Shown here one piece after another: positions 23,839 to 36,100 of a DNA stretch of 64,000 bases. A program made the translations under genes and the position numbers. The DNA lies in the NCBI GenBank assembly GCA_963682055.1, contig OY821749.1:31813631-31877630 (forward strand), in the 5' to 3' direction. Numbering within the stretch: the first letter of the stretch is position 1; each line of letters opens with the position of its first letter. Below the pieces are notes generated by a model, which worked only from the letters and a program-made list of their open reading frames with translations, did no database searches and was not told where the DNA came from. The stretch is from Primula veris (taxonomy: Eukaryota > Streptophyta > Magnoliopsida > Ericales > Primulaceae).

Positions 23839-26800
23839 TCAACTTTCTTCTTTGATATCCTTCTCGTTGCTACTTTCTTTGTCATCTTCCTGTCCTTGTT
23901 GTCGCAGCCGTTGTTGCTCCTGCTAAAGGAATTAGAATAAGAGTAAAAAATGGATAAATTGGTCGAGTCACAAATTGAACAACAAAGTACATTCATTTTT
24001 CCTTGTTAAAATCTACTCTAAAGATTATACTGCATTTCTAGAAATTGGTTTACATGCTTGTTTTGTATCAGAGGAGTATTATAGCAGTAAGAGACTTCAT
24101 ATTCTGGTCCGGATTGGGTGTTGATATAGATATATTACCAGTATTGCATGTTTACCTTTACTTATCTTTGTGATTTGCGAAATCATTGCTCCTTTTACAA
24201 CGGAGGGCATTGCAAGGAAAAAGCTTCAGCATGGATGTTTGGTTAAGTTAATCCATCGAGAAGTAATACATAGTCAAAGGGTCCCATAAGTTAAAAATAA
24301 TTTAAAACGTAAAATCAAAATTCTGGGAGAATTTGTCCTTCCAAAAAGAAAGCCTTCAGATTTAAGTGTTTAAACGATTCAGTCCCTTTTTAATCATGAT
24401 AAATGACGGAGGGACATAAGAAGGGGAGAGGTGCCGGAGAATACTTACATCTTCACGAAGGTGTTGAATGGTTCTATTAAGATTACCCTTCCACATCGTT
24501 CGTTTGTCTTCTTCTTCTTCTATTACTAAAATATCCTCCTCATAAAGCTTCACATAATTGAGGCTTGGAGTGTGCACAAAGCCCATCGAAAAGGATTTAA
24601 ATACGGGGAAGTCTATTATGCCGACATCATATAGCTCAGGGAATTCTATGTCATCAGCCACGTGGTAAAATCTCTCGAGAGCTGGCAGTTTATAGAGTTG
24701 AACATCCTTTAATTTAGGTAAAATGCTCCCGGTGTATTCCTCAATTCCATCTACTTCCTTTTTAGCCGAAATGACTTCTCTTAAATTGTTGCATTCACTT
24801 ATGTTAAGTCTACGAAGATGCACAAGATATCTAGCTGTACAAGGGCTGAACACGTACTCCAGACTGTCACATCTCTTAATGACCAGTCGGGATAGATTAT
24901 TGAAAGACCCTGCCTGAAGTTGACCGCACCATATCTTCTTCATGTTCTTCAAAGACCAAAGTGCCATCACCCTCAATCCAGGAAATGAAACCTGCAGACC
25001 AACAGCAGTGAGTAAAAAGTAACTCAAGTTTTATAATGAACTAAATGGACCCCTGTAAAAGCATGAAAAAACCATATGTTTTGTCTTGTGAAAAGTGGGT
25101 TTCGAGTTTACCTTCACCGCAAATAGTGTGTTTGCATAATCAAGGTACGTGCCAAGCAAATCTATTAGTGCAATTCTTAAAGTTATGAACTAAAAAGTAC
25201 GGAGACCAGTTTGATAATCAACTAAATGGTCCTCAATAAAAGCATGGAAGAAAAACTGTTTAGTGTTTTGAAATGTGAAGCACAAAATATCTCTAAAAAA
25301 TGAAAACTTTGTCGTTAACTTTAGAAAGAAGATCATTTTGTCGTTATTTACTGTACCTTGTGAGGAAAGATGTATTTCAAAGGATTTTCATCTGAGATGG
25401 AGATTAAGCACTCGGCTTCCGGTATATTCCTGAGATTTAAACTGGTGAGCTGATGAAATTCAATTTCCATTACACCTTTGCAAAAGCATATGAGAGATGA
25501 TGCATTATTGATATGCAATGAATGTAAATTAGGCAAGTGTAGTTTGCGAGTTGTATCTTCTTGTCTACCCTCCCAACTGATTACTTCTTCCATGCTTCCA
25601 CATTGATTAATCTCGAGTAATTCAGGATCCACAGTGTCCACTGGAGTTGACAGGTGGAAGATATTCCTCAATTGATTACAATTGGTCACATAAAGCACGT
25701 TTAGCTTGAGCAAACTCCCGACCACGAGTGGGCCATTTACTATATCTTTTAAACTCGGGCAGTTGGTCATCTTAAGTGTGTGAAGATGAACAAAGTATGT
25801 GACGTTATAAGGGCTGAACACGTACTCCAGATTGTCACATCCTTTAATTATGAGTGTGGACAAATTATAGAAAGACCCTGACTGAGGTTGCCCACACCAT
25901 ATCTCCTTCATGTTCTTCAAATAAAAAAGTGTCATGGCCACCAATTTGGGTTATCTTTTCTCTCTTTCTGTGTCTCTCTTCGGGTTAAGTTATATATTCC
26001 TTCATGTTCTTTCAACTAATGCAAAAGTTCTGTCTCTTGCTGCATCGATACTGTTGATTCCTCTGAACAACTGTAATCCCATTCCCATGGTGAACAAGCT
26101 TTCAACATCGATACGAGAATCTTCTTCGAACAGGCTGCAAAGTAAGAACACTGTCTTGGCTTCCTCGCTGTCTAAGTGGTCATAACTCAGCCTTAAGATT
26201 TGTATACTTTATGTTCTACTCCTAATGTTGTCATTAGTCTCAGTAGAGTGTCATTCCAAGTATGTTCTCTCTTCCCATCAAGTGCACGCACTAAAGTTAC
26301 CAAGGCAAGAGGCAAACCTGCACATTCTTTCACAATCTGTTTGACTGTAGGTACGAACCCGTGATTTTCACCTAGGAAAACCCCAATCTTTTCATTGAAA
26401 AGATTCCACGACTCATTTTCTGGTAAGGGATCAAGCGGCAATTCGTGTCTTCTACTCCTGAAATCCATCCATAGGCTTTGAGTTCTTGACGTGAAAACAG
26501 CTTTGCACTTACTTTGAGAAACAGTGTTCTTACTTTGCAGCCTGTTCAAATAAGATTCTCGTATCGATGCTGAAAGCTTGGTCACCATGGGAATGGGATT
26601 ACAGTTGTTCAAAGGAATCAACAATATCGATGCAGCAAGAGACAAAACTTTTGCATTAGTTGAACATCTACGATGTCATCGAGAATAATGAGAACTTTCT
26701 TGCCTTCTAGTCTTTGACTAGCTCTTACAAACAAATTATTTTCCTTAATTATAAGACAACATTTCTGCAATATCATTCTGTACTTTTGTCGTGTCTACTT

Positions 26801-27384
26801 TTTGGCTCACAACTGTTTTTGCATACCCATCAAACGAATTTTCTTCATTCACCCTTTTAAAAACTTCCTCCACCATTGTTGTTTTCCCCACCCCTCCCAT
26901 CCCACATATCCCAATCATGCTAATATTTTCATCCTTCAAGTTCTGAATGATCTCTTCCAGAATCAACTCTCGAGAATTCAAAGCTGGGGATGTCGAACTC
27001 ATTTGTAGCAGCTCAATGATGTTTCGAGTTCTCTTCTTTGCCCTCCGGCTTAAAATATAGCATTCCTTCAAATTCAAGCACCAACTGTTAATACACCTTT
27101 TTGGAAATCTAGCCTCATCCTCAACAATGGCTCTGTACCTCATCCTCAACAAAACCAACACTCTCCAACCAAGTTTCAACAGTATTCAGTATTTTGTCCA
27201 CATTATTTTCAGCAACCTCAACTTCTTTTCAAACATCATCTTTCAAATTTCGCAGCTTTTCCAGTTCCAGCTGAAGAGTCTGAAGATTTCCATTAAACTG
27301 GAATAAATAACACAATTACCGTCCGATTGGAGCAACCAATAAGTCAGTGATTTTCCCCGAAATAGCAAAAGCAACTTCTGCCAT
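23839..27384 (-). pseudogene. CC-NBS-LRR (RPS2/At4g27220-like) resistance gene copy A, broken
   Basis: Remnant of a cytosolic immune receptor. From the ATG at 27384: coiled-coil start MAEVAFAISGKI, NB-ARC P-loop GMGGVGKTT (26907-26882), kinase-2 KVLIILDD (about 26690), GLPLA at about 26300, RNBS-D-like FLLCSLF. LRR exons follow at about 25944-25357 and 24991-24449, and a Glu/Gln-rich last exon at 23922-23839 (starting QEQQRLRQQG). Lesions: TAA after APIGR, TGA after LKDDV, one extra base in the EVQS.IVED region, a 2-bp loss after AEML, an inverted duplicated piece replacing the part after kinase-2 (26520-26672), and loss of everything from the winged-helix/MHD region to the first LRRs. The two C-terminal LRR exons remain fully open and spliceable (phase 0, 543 nt for the penultimate). 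It cannot encode a receptor. Confidence 0.88.
26520..26672 (+). repeat. Inverted duplicate of the RNBS-D segment inside NLR copy A
   Basis: On the plus strand this reads tgttcttactttgcagcctg...gttgaacatctacgatg, coding VFLLCSLF and later MGMGLQLFKGINNIDAARDK. The gene itself is on the minus strand and carries the same segment in the proper orientation at about 26160-26000. The piece is therefore an inverted extra copy, about 150 bp, placed between kinase-2 and the SKCKAVFTSRTQ segment. Confidence 0.85.
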
Positions 27385-27518
27385 TCTAAATGCCCCCTTT
27401 CTCTTTATTAGATCATTCCCCCTGCTTTTTGTTTTCAAATCATATTAAAAATAAAAATATGATCAGTGAATGTTTTTCAGATCTAAAGAACTAAAACATC
27501 AAGGGAATATCTAAAACA

Positions 27519-27864
27519 GGGAAAAAAATATGTTTAGGTGTACTGCAGTATAAGTGGTTAACAATTTAGGTATCGGAGTACCACTTTTAACTATTGAGGT
27601 ACCGATCTACAAATTCTATCACCACTGAGGATCTATGGTTACACAAAATGACAGAATCGCACTCGTTCTCTCCCCTATCTCATAGTGAGTGCAATTCTGT
27701 CAACATCCGTCTAAAATAGATCCCTAACTGTGAGATACAGTGACTACAATTTCAATGATTTATGCTATCACACCCTTAACTGGATACCACAATTGTTAAA
27801 AATGGTACTCCAGTACCTAATTGTTAACCATCGGTAGTATGGTACACTAAAAATATTTTTTCCC
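27519..27864. mobile_element. Mutator-like MITE upstream of NLR copy A
   Basis: Ends gggaaaaaaatatgttta and taaaaatattttttcccc are inverted repeats, with longer inner symmetry (gttaacaatttaggta / tacctaattgttaacc). The orthologous insertion in unit B (43466-43788) is flanked by a 9-bp duplication, so it predates the segmental duplication. Confidence 0.75.
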
Positions 27865-28644
27865 CGCTAAATTAAATGCTGGAAATAAGGAGATGAGTTA
27901 AGGAAACGCCAACCAAATCAAGATGAATGTATAACTTTTAACTGTGAAAGGTATAGTTCTGAAATCAATTAACAAATAAATGTAGAATGGTATGCGGAAA
28001 ACAAAACAATATCGCTAGGGAATTTAGTGTTTTAGGTCTGATCATAAAATAAGAAAAAGGTCTCAAAAATAAGTGCCAACTTGCGAATTTTCTCATGTTC
28101 GGGAAACAAAAAAAAAGGCATAAAATGAAAAGGTTATCAAGAGACACGAAAATATATTTGTTCAATATACGCAAAAAACAAATCAAAAGACACATTTAAT
28201 AGTACTACCTCTAACTTCTTAAATTGCAAAAATTCTCTCATCAATATCAATCCATCAACTTGATCTTCTTCTCCATTCATTCTGCTAAAAGATAAGATTC
28301 TTAGTAAAGAAAGTCAAAGAAAACACCGAGTCGCGACATAAATTCTTGACAGTGGACTAACATAGAAAAAAAAATTAAAATAAAGATAAATGGTTCAATC
28401 AAGAACGCAGGTGGAAATGTCTAATAAGAAAGAGTGCAAATGGAGATAAAAAAAGAATTTCAACTTTTCTCCTATTCATTTCTCTGAATTCAAATTAGAA
28501 AGAAAATAAAAATGATAGTGTTCTGGGGATTAGATAAGCAAAAATAACAAATGACCAACAATAATGAGCTTGAATGGAAATTTTGGACTTTCCTGCGGAG
28601 GATCTAAGAAATTGCCACTTTACCAGATAAACCAGAAAGAACTA

Positions 28645-31255
28645 AATATGGATACGAAAGTTACCAAACTATTAATTTTTAGCGATCTGGTATACCTAAC
28701 ATTTTTTCTAATTCGGTACTCAACCTGTACGTTTCGCTCTAATTTGGTACACAACTTATACGTATACAGTCCAATTAATGGACTCAATCTGTCTTCGATC
28801 ATCGGTTTTTAACGCATACTAAGTCCCTTAATTGGACTGCATACGTATATGTTTGGTACCAAATTAGAGCTGTCACGCCCCGGATTTTGGATAAACCCGG
28901 GTCGTGAATGTAAATTAAAAGAAAAAGGTTTAAATATCAAAATATGCGGAAGCATTCGACAACACACTAAATAAAAACCAAACGGATCCTTCAGGACATG
29001 CCGATAGTCATATTTGAGTAACTATTGGCCTAAGGGTAGCCAACAACGCTCAAATGTGACGATACGAAAAGAAAGCAATTTTAATTAAATGATTTATATA
29101 AATTTCGGCATGACCTTTACGTATCTATTTGTTTCCACAAAAATCAACCTGTTCAAACAACATGATATAGATAATTAAAACTCGCCAATCGCGATATTTC
29201 TAAAACCAATCCAAATATAAAATGTCACATCCAACCCAGCTAACCATCAAGATCCAAAACATATGGTCAAAATAAATATGGTACGAATAAAGTATTTGTA
29301 TGCAAATAACGAACAAACTCGCGATAAACAACTAATTAGGCCAACATGGCTCAACTAAATAAATAGTTCCAAAGTGAATAAAAAGTCTAACGTGCGCGCG
29401 ATCAAGTGTAATCCGATAACTGAGCCACTAGCAATCACTCTAAGATTCGTCACGGCTTACGTTGGCACTTGTACGTCGATTGAAAACAAAACGTACAGAA
29501 AACAAAGAAAGGAGGTAAGAAAACAATCTCGCTTAAAAAGCGGCGCATGCTACTAAGTACGCACACACAATCCTAGCATGGCAAATATATTATCATGATA
29601 AATAATGACAAGACAATTTTATGGGAAATGTAACCACCTCAGTAACTTACACATTCACAATAAATGAACAAATAAACAAGGTTTAAATAAATAGATTATG
29701 ATAATAAAAATAAAACTCAACGAAAACCAAGTCGGGATTGATCACATACGTACCCACCTTTAGAGCCACTGCTCAAGGACCCATAATACAATGGTACCCC
29801 CACCCACACGCTGACACTACCGTATGTGACTAGAGATATGGGGCCGGCTTTAAGGGCACTACCCCTATGGTACCGATATACCTAATACTTGCACAAGTTT
29901 CCGGGCTCTCACCGTAAGCCTCCGGGGCTCATCCTTAAATACACAATGGTACAAATGTACCCACCTTTAGAGCCACTGCTCAGGAACCCATCATACAATG
30001 GTACCCCACACACACCGGTACTACAATCCCAGAATATATATATATATATATATATAAAAGCTCCAAAAAAAAGGCGAAAAACAGTAAAGTCCACACACCG
30101 AAAATAATGCACTAACACTTTGTAATGTTATAGTTAATTAGTTATCGAATGCCACTTGAAACACATCATTTTAATCACAATACCACCACATATGTATACA
30201 CATTGTCACCACCTTCAACACTTCTCAAAGGTTTAATTTATATTACATTTTCACAAATTGTGTTTTAAGTATAGTAAATATAAAATCACTGGTCAGTGTA
30301 ATGTACTGCACCACCATATTTGTTATAACAACATATATCAATATCTGAACCTAAATTAACATGCAACAAGCAACAAGCAACACACAAATCCCGCTTTTAG
30401 AGCGAAATCATATTCTTACCGAAACAAACAAGAGCTCGTTTGTCAAAATATCCCAAACTTGAGCCGAACATTCATCAAACGATATAACCAGATCTGGACA
30501 GCCACTAAACAACCCTTAAACTGCCCACAAAGAAAATAAATACATCTACGGATCAATTTAATTAAATGGAATTCGGATTAGGCTCTACCTTAAAATTTGA
30601 CATTTTATAAAAAGTGAAAATTAAAGTAAATGGCTTACACAGTTAAATGGGTCTCGAAGAATAGATTAAGAAAACATAATCGATTGCAGAAAACGGACAT
30701 CCGATGACCCGAGAATCAACTCCCGAAGCGGCTGCCTTGAAAAGACGAAACCACCACCATCACACCGATCACCGCTCTGATTTGTTTACTGGAGTAGGCT
30801 CCGTCTAGGTGAACTAGTGTCCCTCCTTGTCGTTCCTTTCTTTCTCTCTCTATCTCTTTGTTCTGTATATGTATTTGTATGTATATCATATGTATTTATG
30901 TCTATGTATAAATGTACACCGTATGTGTATATGTATGTGTTGCTGTGTATATATATGTATATGAATTAGGTTTTAGATTTCAGGATTAATCAAATTACTA
31001 GGCTAGCCTATAAGTTATTCTAAATTATAAGTATCCCAAAAACTATTACACATCTATTTCATTACTATATAATATATTTTCATATATAAACAACACATTA
31101 TTATCACTATAAAAATAATAAACGTCAATAGTAAACACATAAATTTCCGAGACGTTACAAGAGCGAAACGTATAGGTTGTGTACCGAATTAGAAAAATTA
31201 TTAGCATTGGTACTAGATCACTAAAAGTTAATAAAATGGGTACCATTTTAGCATT
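28645..31255. mobile_element. Foldback MITE interrupted by a solo LTR
   Basis: Left arm 28645-28795 (ttaccaaactattaattttt..ttctaattcggtac..cgtttcgctctaatttggta). The right arm is split: 28815-28870 before the LTR and 31160-31255 after it (gcgaaacgtataggttgtgt..cattggtactagatcact). Joined across the LTR the right arm is the reverse complement of the left arm. It lies in unit A only. Confidence 0.75.
28871..31159. mobile_element. Solo LTR of an LTR retrotransposon
   Basis: A 2289-bp insertion beginning TGTCACGCCCCGG and ending GAGACGTTACA, i.e. TG...CA termini, flanked by the 5-bp target duplication AGAGC (28866-28870 and 31160-31164). No gag/pol frame, no primer-binding site followed by coding sequence, and no second copy of the terminus inside, so it reads as a single long LTR left by LTR-LTR recombination. 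Long LTRs beginning TGTCACGCCC are common among plant Ty3-type elements; the lineage is inferred. A ~75-bp block beginning gtacccacctttagagccac is repeated inside at 29750 and about 29957, and a (TA)n run lies at 30037-30055. Confidence 0.8.
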
Positions 31256-31280
31256 TTTTTACCGAAAGTCAATGAAGCTA

Positions 31281-31548
31281 GGCCTCGTTTGGTTGCGGGA
31301 TAGATAATCTCGGGATTATGAGTCCGATCGGGATAACTGATAAGAGTGGTACTCGAAAAGATGCTTGGATTACTAATCCCGAGACTACCAGTACCATCCT
31401 CACATGGCTTTCCAAATACCCCTAGTTGGAGTTATTTGGAGTCCGAACGGGACACAACCCCGACACAAAAATTGTACCCAAACACATCTTTTGTGGGGGT
31501 GGATTTAAAGTCTAATCCCACTCTCAAAATGTGCAACCAAACAAGGCC
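31281..31548. mobile_element. PIF/Harbinger-like MITE
   Basis: Terminal inverted repeats ggcctcgtttggttgc and gcaaccaaacaaggcc (one mismatch) flanked by CTA on both sides (31278-31280, 31549-31551). Length 268 bp. Ends of the GGCCTTGTTTGGTTGC type with a 3-bp target site are typical of nonautonomous Harbinger-like elements. Confidence 0.78.
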
Positions 31549-31942
31549 CTAAAGTATAAAAACCCAGCTAAAAAAGTTACAAGCAAAACATAAAATAAAC
31601 TTGCAAAATATAAAATTCCTCACTTAAATCAAACAATTTATCAAAGGACAGAGACATTTTATCAAACAGTTGGTGGGTCATAACATACAATGGGAATATA
31701 TCCAAAGAAGCAAATACGCAAATTACAAAGAAAGAGGGACCGAGGGGATTATACCCCAATAGTAATTTTATTGATATTTTTATTTTGTGGACATTTTCAC
31801 TGGTGTGACAGGTGTGTTGTGAAACCGCGTCATCTAAATAAAAATTGTATATTACCAGATCTCTCGTTTATTATATTTTGTACAAATTCGATTCCACCAC
31901 CCAATGAAATATTGATACCCATTACATAACATAGCATGCCAT

Positions 31943-32588
31943 TAGGATAACTTCGGTACAGTACCGACTTTTTTGACCATATACCAATACCGAACCGAAC
32001 TTGTTTGGTTCGAAAAAAATTATACCATAACCGAACCGAAAAAGTTCGGTATACCGACTTTTTCGGTTGGTACGGTTCGGTTTTCCGTTTTATACCGAAA
32101 TATTATTATTATTAAAAGATAATTCTTGATAACAATAAAATAGCAAAAAAGTTTGTAAAAAGTAAAATGTGTACAACTATTCTTATATTTGCTACATTTA
32201 TTGTGAACTTGATTAAAATAGTAAACACTTATAAAATAAGAATTCTTTTAAAATATTAGACAAGAAAATGGAGAAACACGAAATTATTATATTTGGCTTC
32301 GTAAATAGGAAAGTAAGTCGTAAGAAAAATTAAAATAAACTATAAGACAATTTATTTGTAAGTTATAACTATGTGTGTATTTCTATATATTTTATAATTT
32401 TAATGTTCGGTTCAGTTCGGTATTGTACCAAACATACGAAATGGATACCGAAACCGAACCGACTTTTAAAGTTTGGTTCGGTTGTACCGTACCGAAAATT
32501 CGGTATACCGAACTTTCGGTACCAACTTGTTTGGTTCGGTTCGAAAATCGGTCGGTTGGCACAAATCGGTATAAAAAGTCCACCCCTA
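31943..32588. mobile_element. Nonautonomous hAT element (CGGTT-rich), 646 bp
   Basis: Starts taggataacttcggtac and ends aagtccacccct+a, with near-identical 8-bp flanks catgccat (31935-31942) and catgtcat (32589-32596). Interior ends are dense in accgaacc/ggttcggt, producing paired chance frames on both strands. 8-bp duplications and TAGGG-type ends indicate hAT. Confidence 0.7.
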
Positions 32589-33008
32589 CATGTCATGGTT
32601 AGAATAAAATCGATCAATATGACATAAAATGTACCCGATACGATACTTCCCTCCTATATAATATGGAAGTGTGTTTTTTTAGGACGAAAATAACTCTCAT
32701 GCCGGACCTGACAGGTCCGATACGAATGAGGTCCAATAAAGGATATACAGAGACTGTCCATTATGGTATAATTGTTTCCTCAAAACATACAAAACTTGTC
32801 TTATAGCTCACTTATAAATTTATGAAAAACTACACGAATAACATGTCACGTTTGAGGTTTGTGTTTTGCTTTTATTTTAGAATTACTTCGAAAATTTACA
32901 TTCCTTCTTAAAATAAATAACCCTATCACATATTCATTCCATTTTACTCCTATACAATACTCCACTGAAATCTTTGTCTCCTCTTTTTTATCTTTCCATT
33001 ATATCCAC

Positions 33009-33318
33009 TAGGACCGGGTTCGGTTCGGTCCAGTTCGATTTTTGGCAAAACCGAAACCGAAACCGAGCATATTTTTCGGTTCGGTTTTTTTCGGTTTCGG
33101 TTTTTTTATTTTTTGGACCGAACCGGAGCGGTTTTTTCGGTTCAGTTTCGGGTTTTTTCGGTTTTATTTTTTATTTTCCGGTTTTTTTCGGTTTTTTTCG
33201 GGTTTTTTCGGTCTTTTTCGGTTCGGTTTTACTGAAAACCAAAACCGACCCGAATTTTTTTCGGTTTTTCGGTTTCGGTCTTTTTCGGTTCGGTTTTTCC
33301 GGTTTTTTCTCAGCCCTA
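33009..33318. mobile_element. Nonautonomous hAT element (CGGTT-rich), 310 bp, with perfect 8-bp TSD
   Basis: Element starts taggaccgggttcgg and ends ctcagcccta; the flanks atatccac at 33001-33008 and 33319-33326 are identical. The interior is nearly pure cggtttttt/ttcggttt. The 115-118-codon Phe/Gly-rich frames across it are compositional artefacts. Confidence 0.85.
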
Positions 33319-33645
33319 ATATCCACATAGAACACCTCAAACTTACTAAAAGTTTAAACCCCAATTCAAGACATCATAGATACAATTAACAGTTAAATAA
33401 TTGTTGATAATCCATCAAACTCAACTCAATAATTCTGACTTAACTCGATTTTGGCAATACCCATTTTTTTTTTAATATGAATCATCACCGATACTAAGAA
33501 ACATAATAAGATAATATGTTACGTGAATTTCATTCAATTAGAAAGTTATTCACAACTCGTCAATAAGGGAGGCGCTTTCTTTTTTATTGTTTTTTTTTAT
33601 ATTTTGAAATATGAATAGTAGTAAAGAGAGATTTGAATATTATAT

Positions 33646-33900
33646 ACTAGTAAAAGTTACTCACATGACTTAAATATCGTAGTATATTTTATTTTGAACA
33701 TAATATTCAGATTTTGGTATCATTTATTGTAGTTATGAAAGTTAAAACGAATTGTTAATTAATTTATAAATTGTTAATTAATTAGATTGTGTACATTGAT
33801 AATTATTAAAACATACTGAGAGTATTTTTGGAAAATTTAAGCAAAATTGGACAACACATCAACTTTTATTGAGTTTACTTATATTAATAGTATGATAGAG
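33646..33900. mobile_element. Dispersed MITE-like element, copy 2
   Basis: Second copy of the element at 10788-11100, with shared ends (atactagtaaaagttactca / ttatattaatagtatgata) and internal blocks, but shortened in the middle. Confidence 0.6.
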
Positions 33901-34338
33901 ATGATGATATGTTTTATTTAATCAAGAGAGGATGATATGTTAAGAATGGCTCTCCTCTTTTTTAATTTCATTTAATTTAATAGTTTATGTAAAATTTGAC
34001 ACGCCCGTAACCAAATTCAGGCTTCGGGCTGATCATATTATATGTTTTAGTAGTTTATTGATATATTCAATTTTACAAGTCAATCACGAAACATTCTTGA
34101 ATTGCTAACTTACTGTTTTTTCTTTAATCGAAATGCGTAGTGAATAATCAATATCATGTATAAAAATGAGGTTGGCACTGGACAAGACAAAACAGACAAG
34201 CAAGGAAACTTATCCAAAAAAATATAATGAAAACTGCAAATCATGCACCTTTTCAGAGGGAAAGAGTCACATAAATAACTAGTAGTGTAGTTTTTACAAG
34301 CACTTAGCACAAATAATGAAAGTGAAACTAAATAAATA

Positions 34339-34591
34339 CTTCTCTGGTTTCGAAATGTTTGCCATCTTTCCTTTCCTTTTTATGAAATTCCATATTGTTT
34401 ATCCATTTTGTAAATTCAACTAAAAAGTTGGCAGAACTTTCCATTTTAACCTTACTAATAATACTTTTGATTCTAAACTTTAATTAAATGCGTAACATAC
34501 TAGTTATTTGAGCTATTAGATAAAACAATAATTGTATGTCTATAAAAAAATTTCCTCCTAATGATGGACAAACATTTCGGAACACATGGAG
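34339..34591. mobile_element. Stowaway-like MITE
   Basis: Left end cttctctggtttcgaaatgt, right end acatttcggaacacatggag, inverted repeats of about 30 bp with a few mismatches (inner gtttgccatc / gatggacaaac), flanked by TA on both sides. It lies immediately before segmental unit B. Confidence 0.75.
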
Positions 34592-35461
34592 TACTATATA
34601 CGATAATATGATGGTTTGTTTAATGTATATTCGACTACTATTAGCTCATTCTATCTTTTTCTCATATATTCTCTACTGTCATATATCTAGTGTTACATGT
34701 TTGTTTGGGTGTTGATTTTGTTTGCTGTGTATGTGCTGCTTAAGAAAATAAAATAATGGTTTTCAGGTTAGAAGGACGTGTTACGTATTAACCTTTTCTT
34801 ATTCTTGTGATTTCAAAATCATTGGCCTTTTTACAACAAAAGGAAATGCAAAAAAAAAAAAAAAAAACATACATATCGTAAGAGATGTTGGTCAAGTTGA
34901 TTCATAAAAAAGTAATCCATGGTCAATGGAGACAACTTTAAAAAATGATTTAAATCGTACAATCAAAATTATGGGAGAATTTGTCCTTCCAAAAACTTCA
35001 AATTTACCTCTTATGTAACTCGAAATGTAAAAGGTACCGATCCAAGTGATTCACCAAGAGATAAACACTCAATGGCCCAAAACTGTAACGAAAACCGCAG
35101 TTCTCAATCTGGAGAGACAAATGCCCTCTCTCTCTCACATACATCATACAGAAGCTCTGATTACTCTAACGGAGACCTAATCAAGGGCTGTGATCCAATC
35201 AACGGATTTTGATTTCTTGTTTCAGATGAGAAATTGTCTGTATCGGAATAGAGGTAGATCGAGGCAGGGGTGGTCCAGAGCAAATGCAGAAGCTGGACGG
35301 CTCCAAGCACAAGATTTGTTCCTCTTTCTTTTCCATCTTCCTTTTCGCTGCCTCGCCGTCGTTGATTCTGCTGCTATAATGTTACTATTTTGATTTAGTC
35401 ATGAGAAAAAGAGGGAACTCATTTTATACATAAATGTTACTGTAACTGTCGAGTGCGTTTA

Positions 35462-36100
35462 GAGCATTCTCAACAATACCTATTTATCTACAAAGTTATA
35501 TATCTATTTTTTTTTTGCTACTCATCAGTCTTGTTAAGGTAACATATAACCTAAAATATTTTTGGAATTATACCATTCCTCTCTACATTGAGAGAGGTTT
35601 TGTAAAATTTCTAAATGGGACCCACTAGTAAACAAAACTCCAGCTATCTCTCTTCTTCCTCATTAATCTGTTTTATTTCTCTTTCTCTATAATTTCACAC
35701 AGATTTGGGGGATTTTGACACTCAACTATCCTCACCTCCATTTTTACCCTAGCCTTCATTTAATCATTAATTCTCAGCCTAATAAAAGCTTTGTTTGCAT
35801 ACAATACAAATAACTTATCTTTCATTGATGTATGTTTCGGATTAAAGCGATAAGTAGAAGCCCAAAAATTGAAGATGTGGTTGTAAGATTGAGTTAAAAT
35901 CTCCATATACATCTGTATCCATGGAAGTGGAAAGAAACTGAAAAATAAAATAAAAAAATAATTATAAAAATAGTATTATTTTATTTAGATATATATGAGT
36001 TTATATATGAACTGATGTGCAACTTATAGAATTATTGGCTTATAAAGCTATATAAGCTTATATTTATATAGAATATTTATACCTACTGATGAGAATGCTC
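35462..36100. mobile_element. PIF/Harbinger-like MITE, insertion private to unit B
   Basis: Ends gagcattctcaacaatacc and ggtat...gagaatgctc (perfect 11-bp terminal repeat GAGCATTCTCA), flanked by TTA at 35459-35461 and 36101-36103. Unit A keeps the empty site at about 23393 (gcacttagcttgcc), confirming precise insertion after the duplication. 639 bp, noncoding. Confidence 0.85.

Larger units (their letters stand above)
22630..31690. repeat. Segmental duplication, unit A (NLR pseudogene A)
   Basis: Starts at tgtttgtttgggtgttgatt, which recurs at 34698, and ends with a block at about 31590-31690 (acttgcaaaatataaaa..tcaaacagttggtg) that recurs at about 44730-44820. Between these points the two units are collinear apart from later insertions. 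Unit A alone carries the foldback element with its solo LTR and the Harbinger-like MITE (28.6-31.55 kb), and lacks the B-specific MITEs and the middle LRR exon. Confidence 0.88.
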
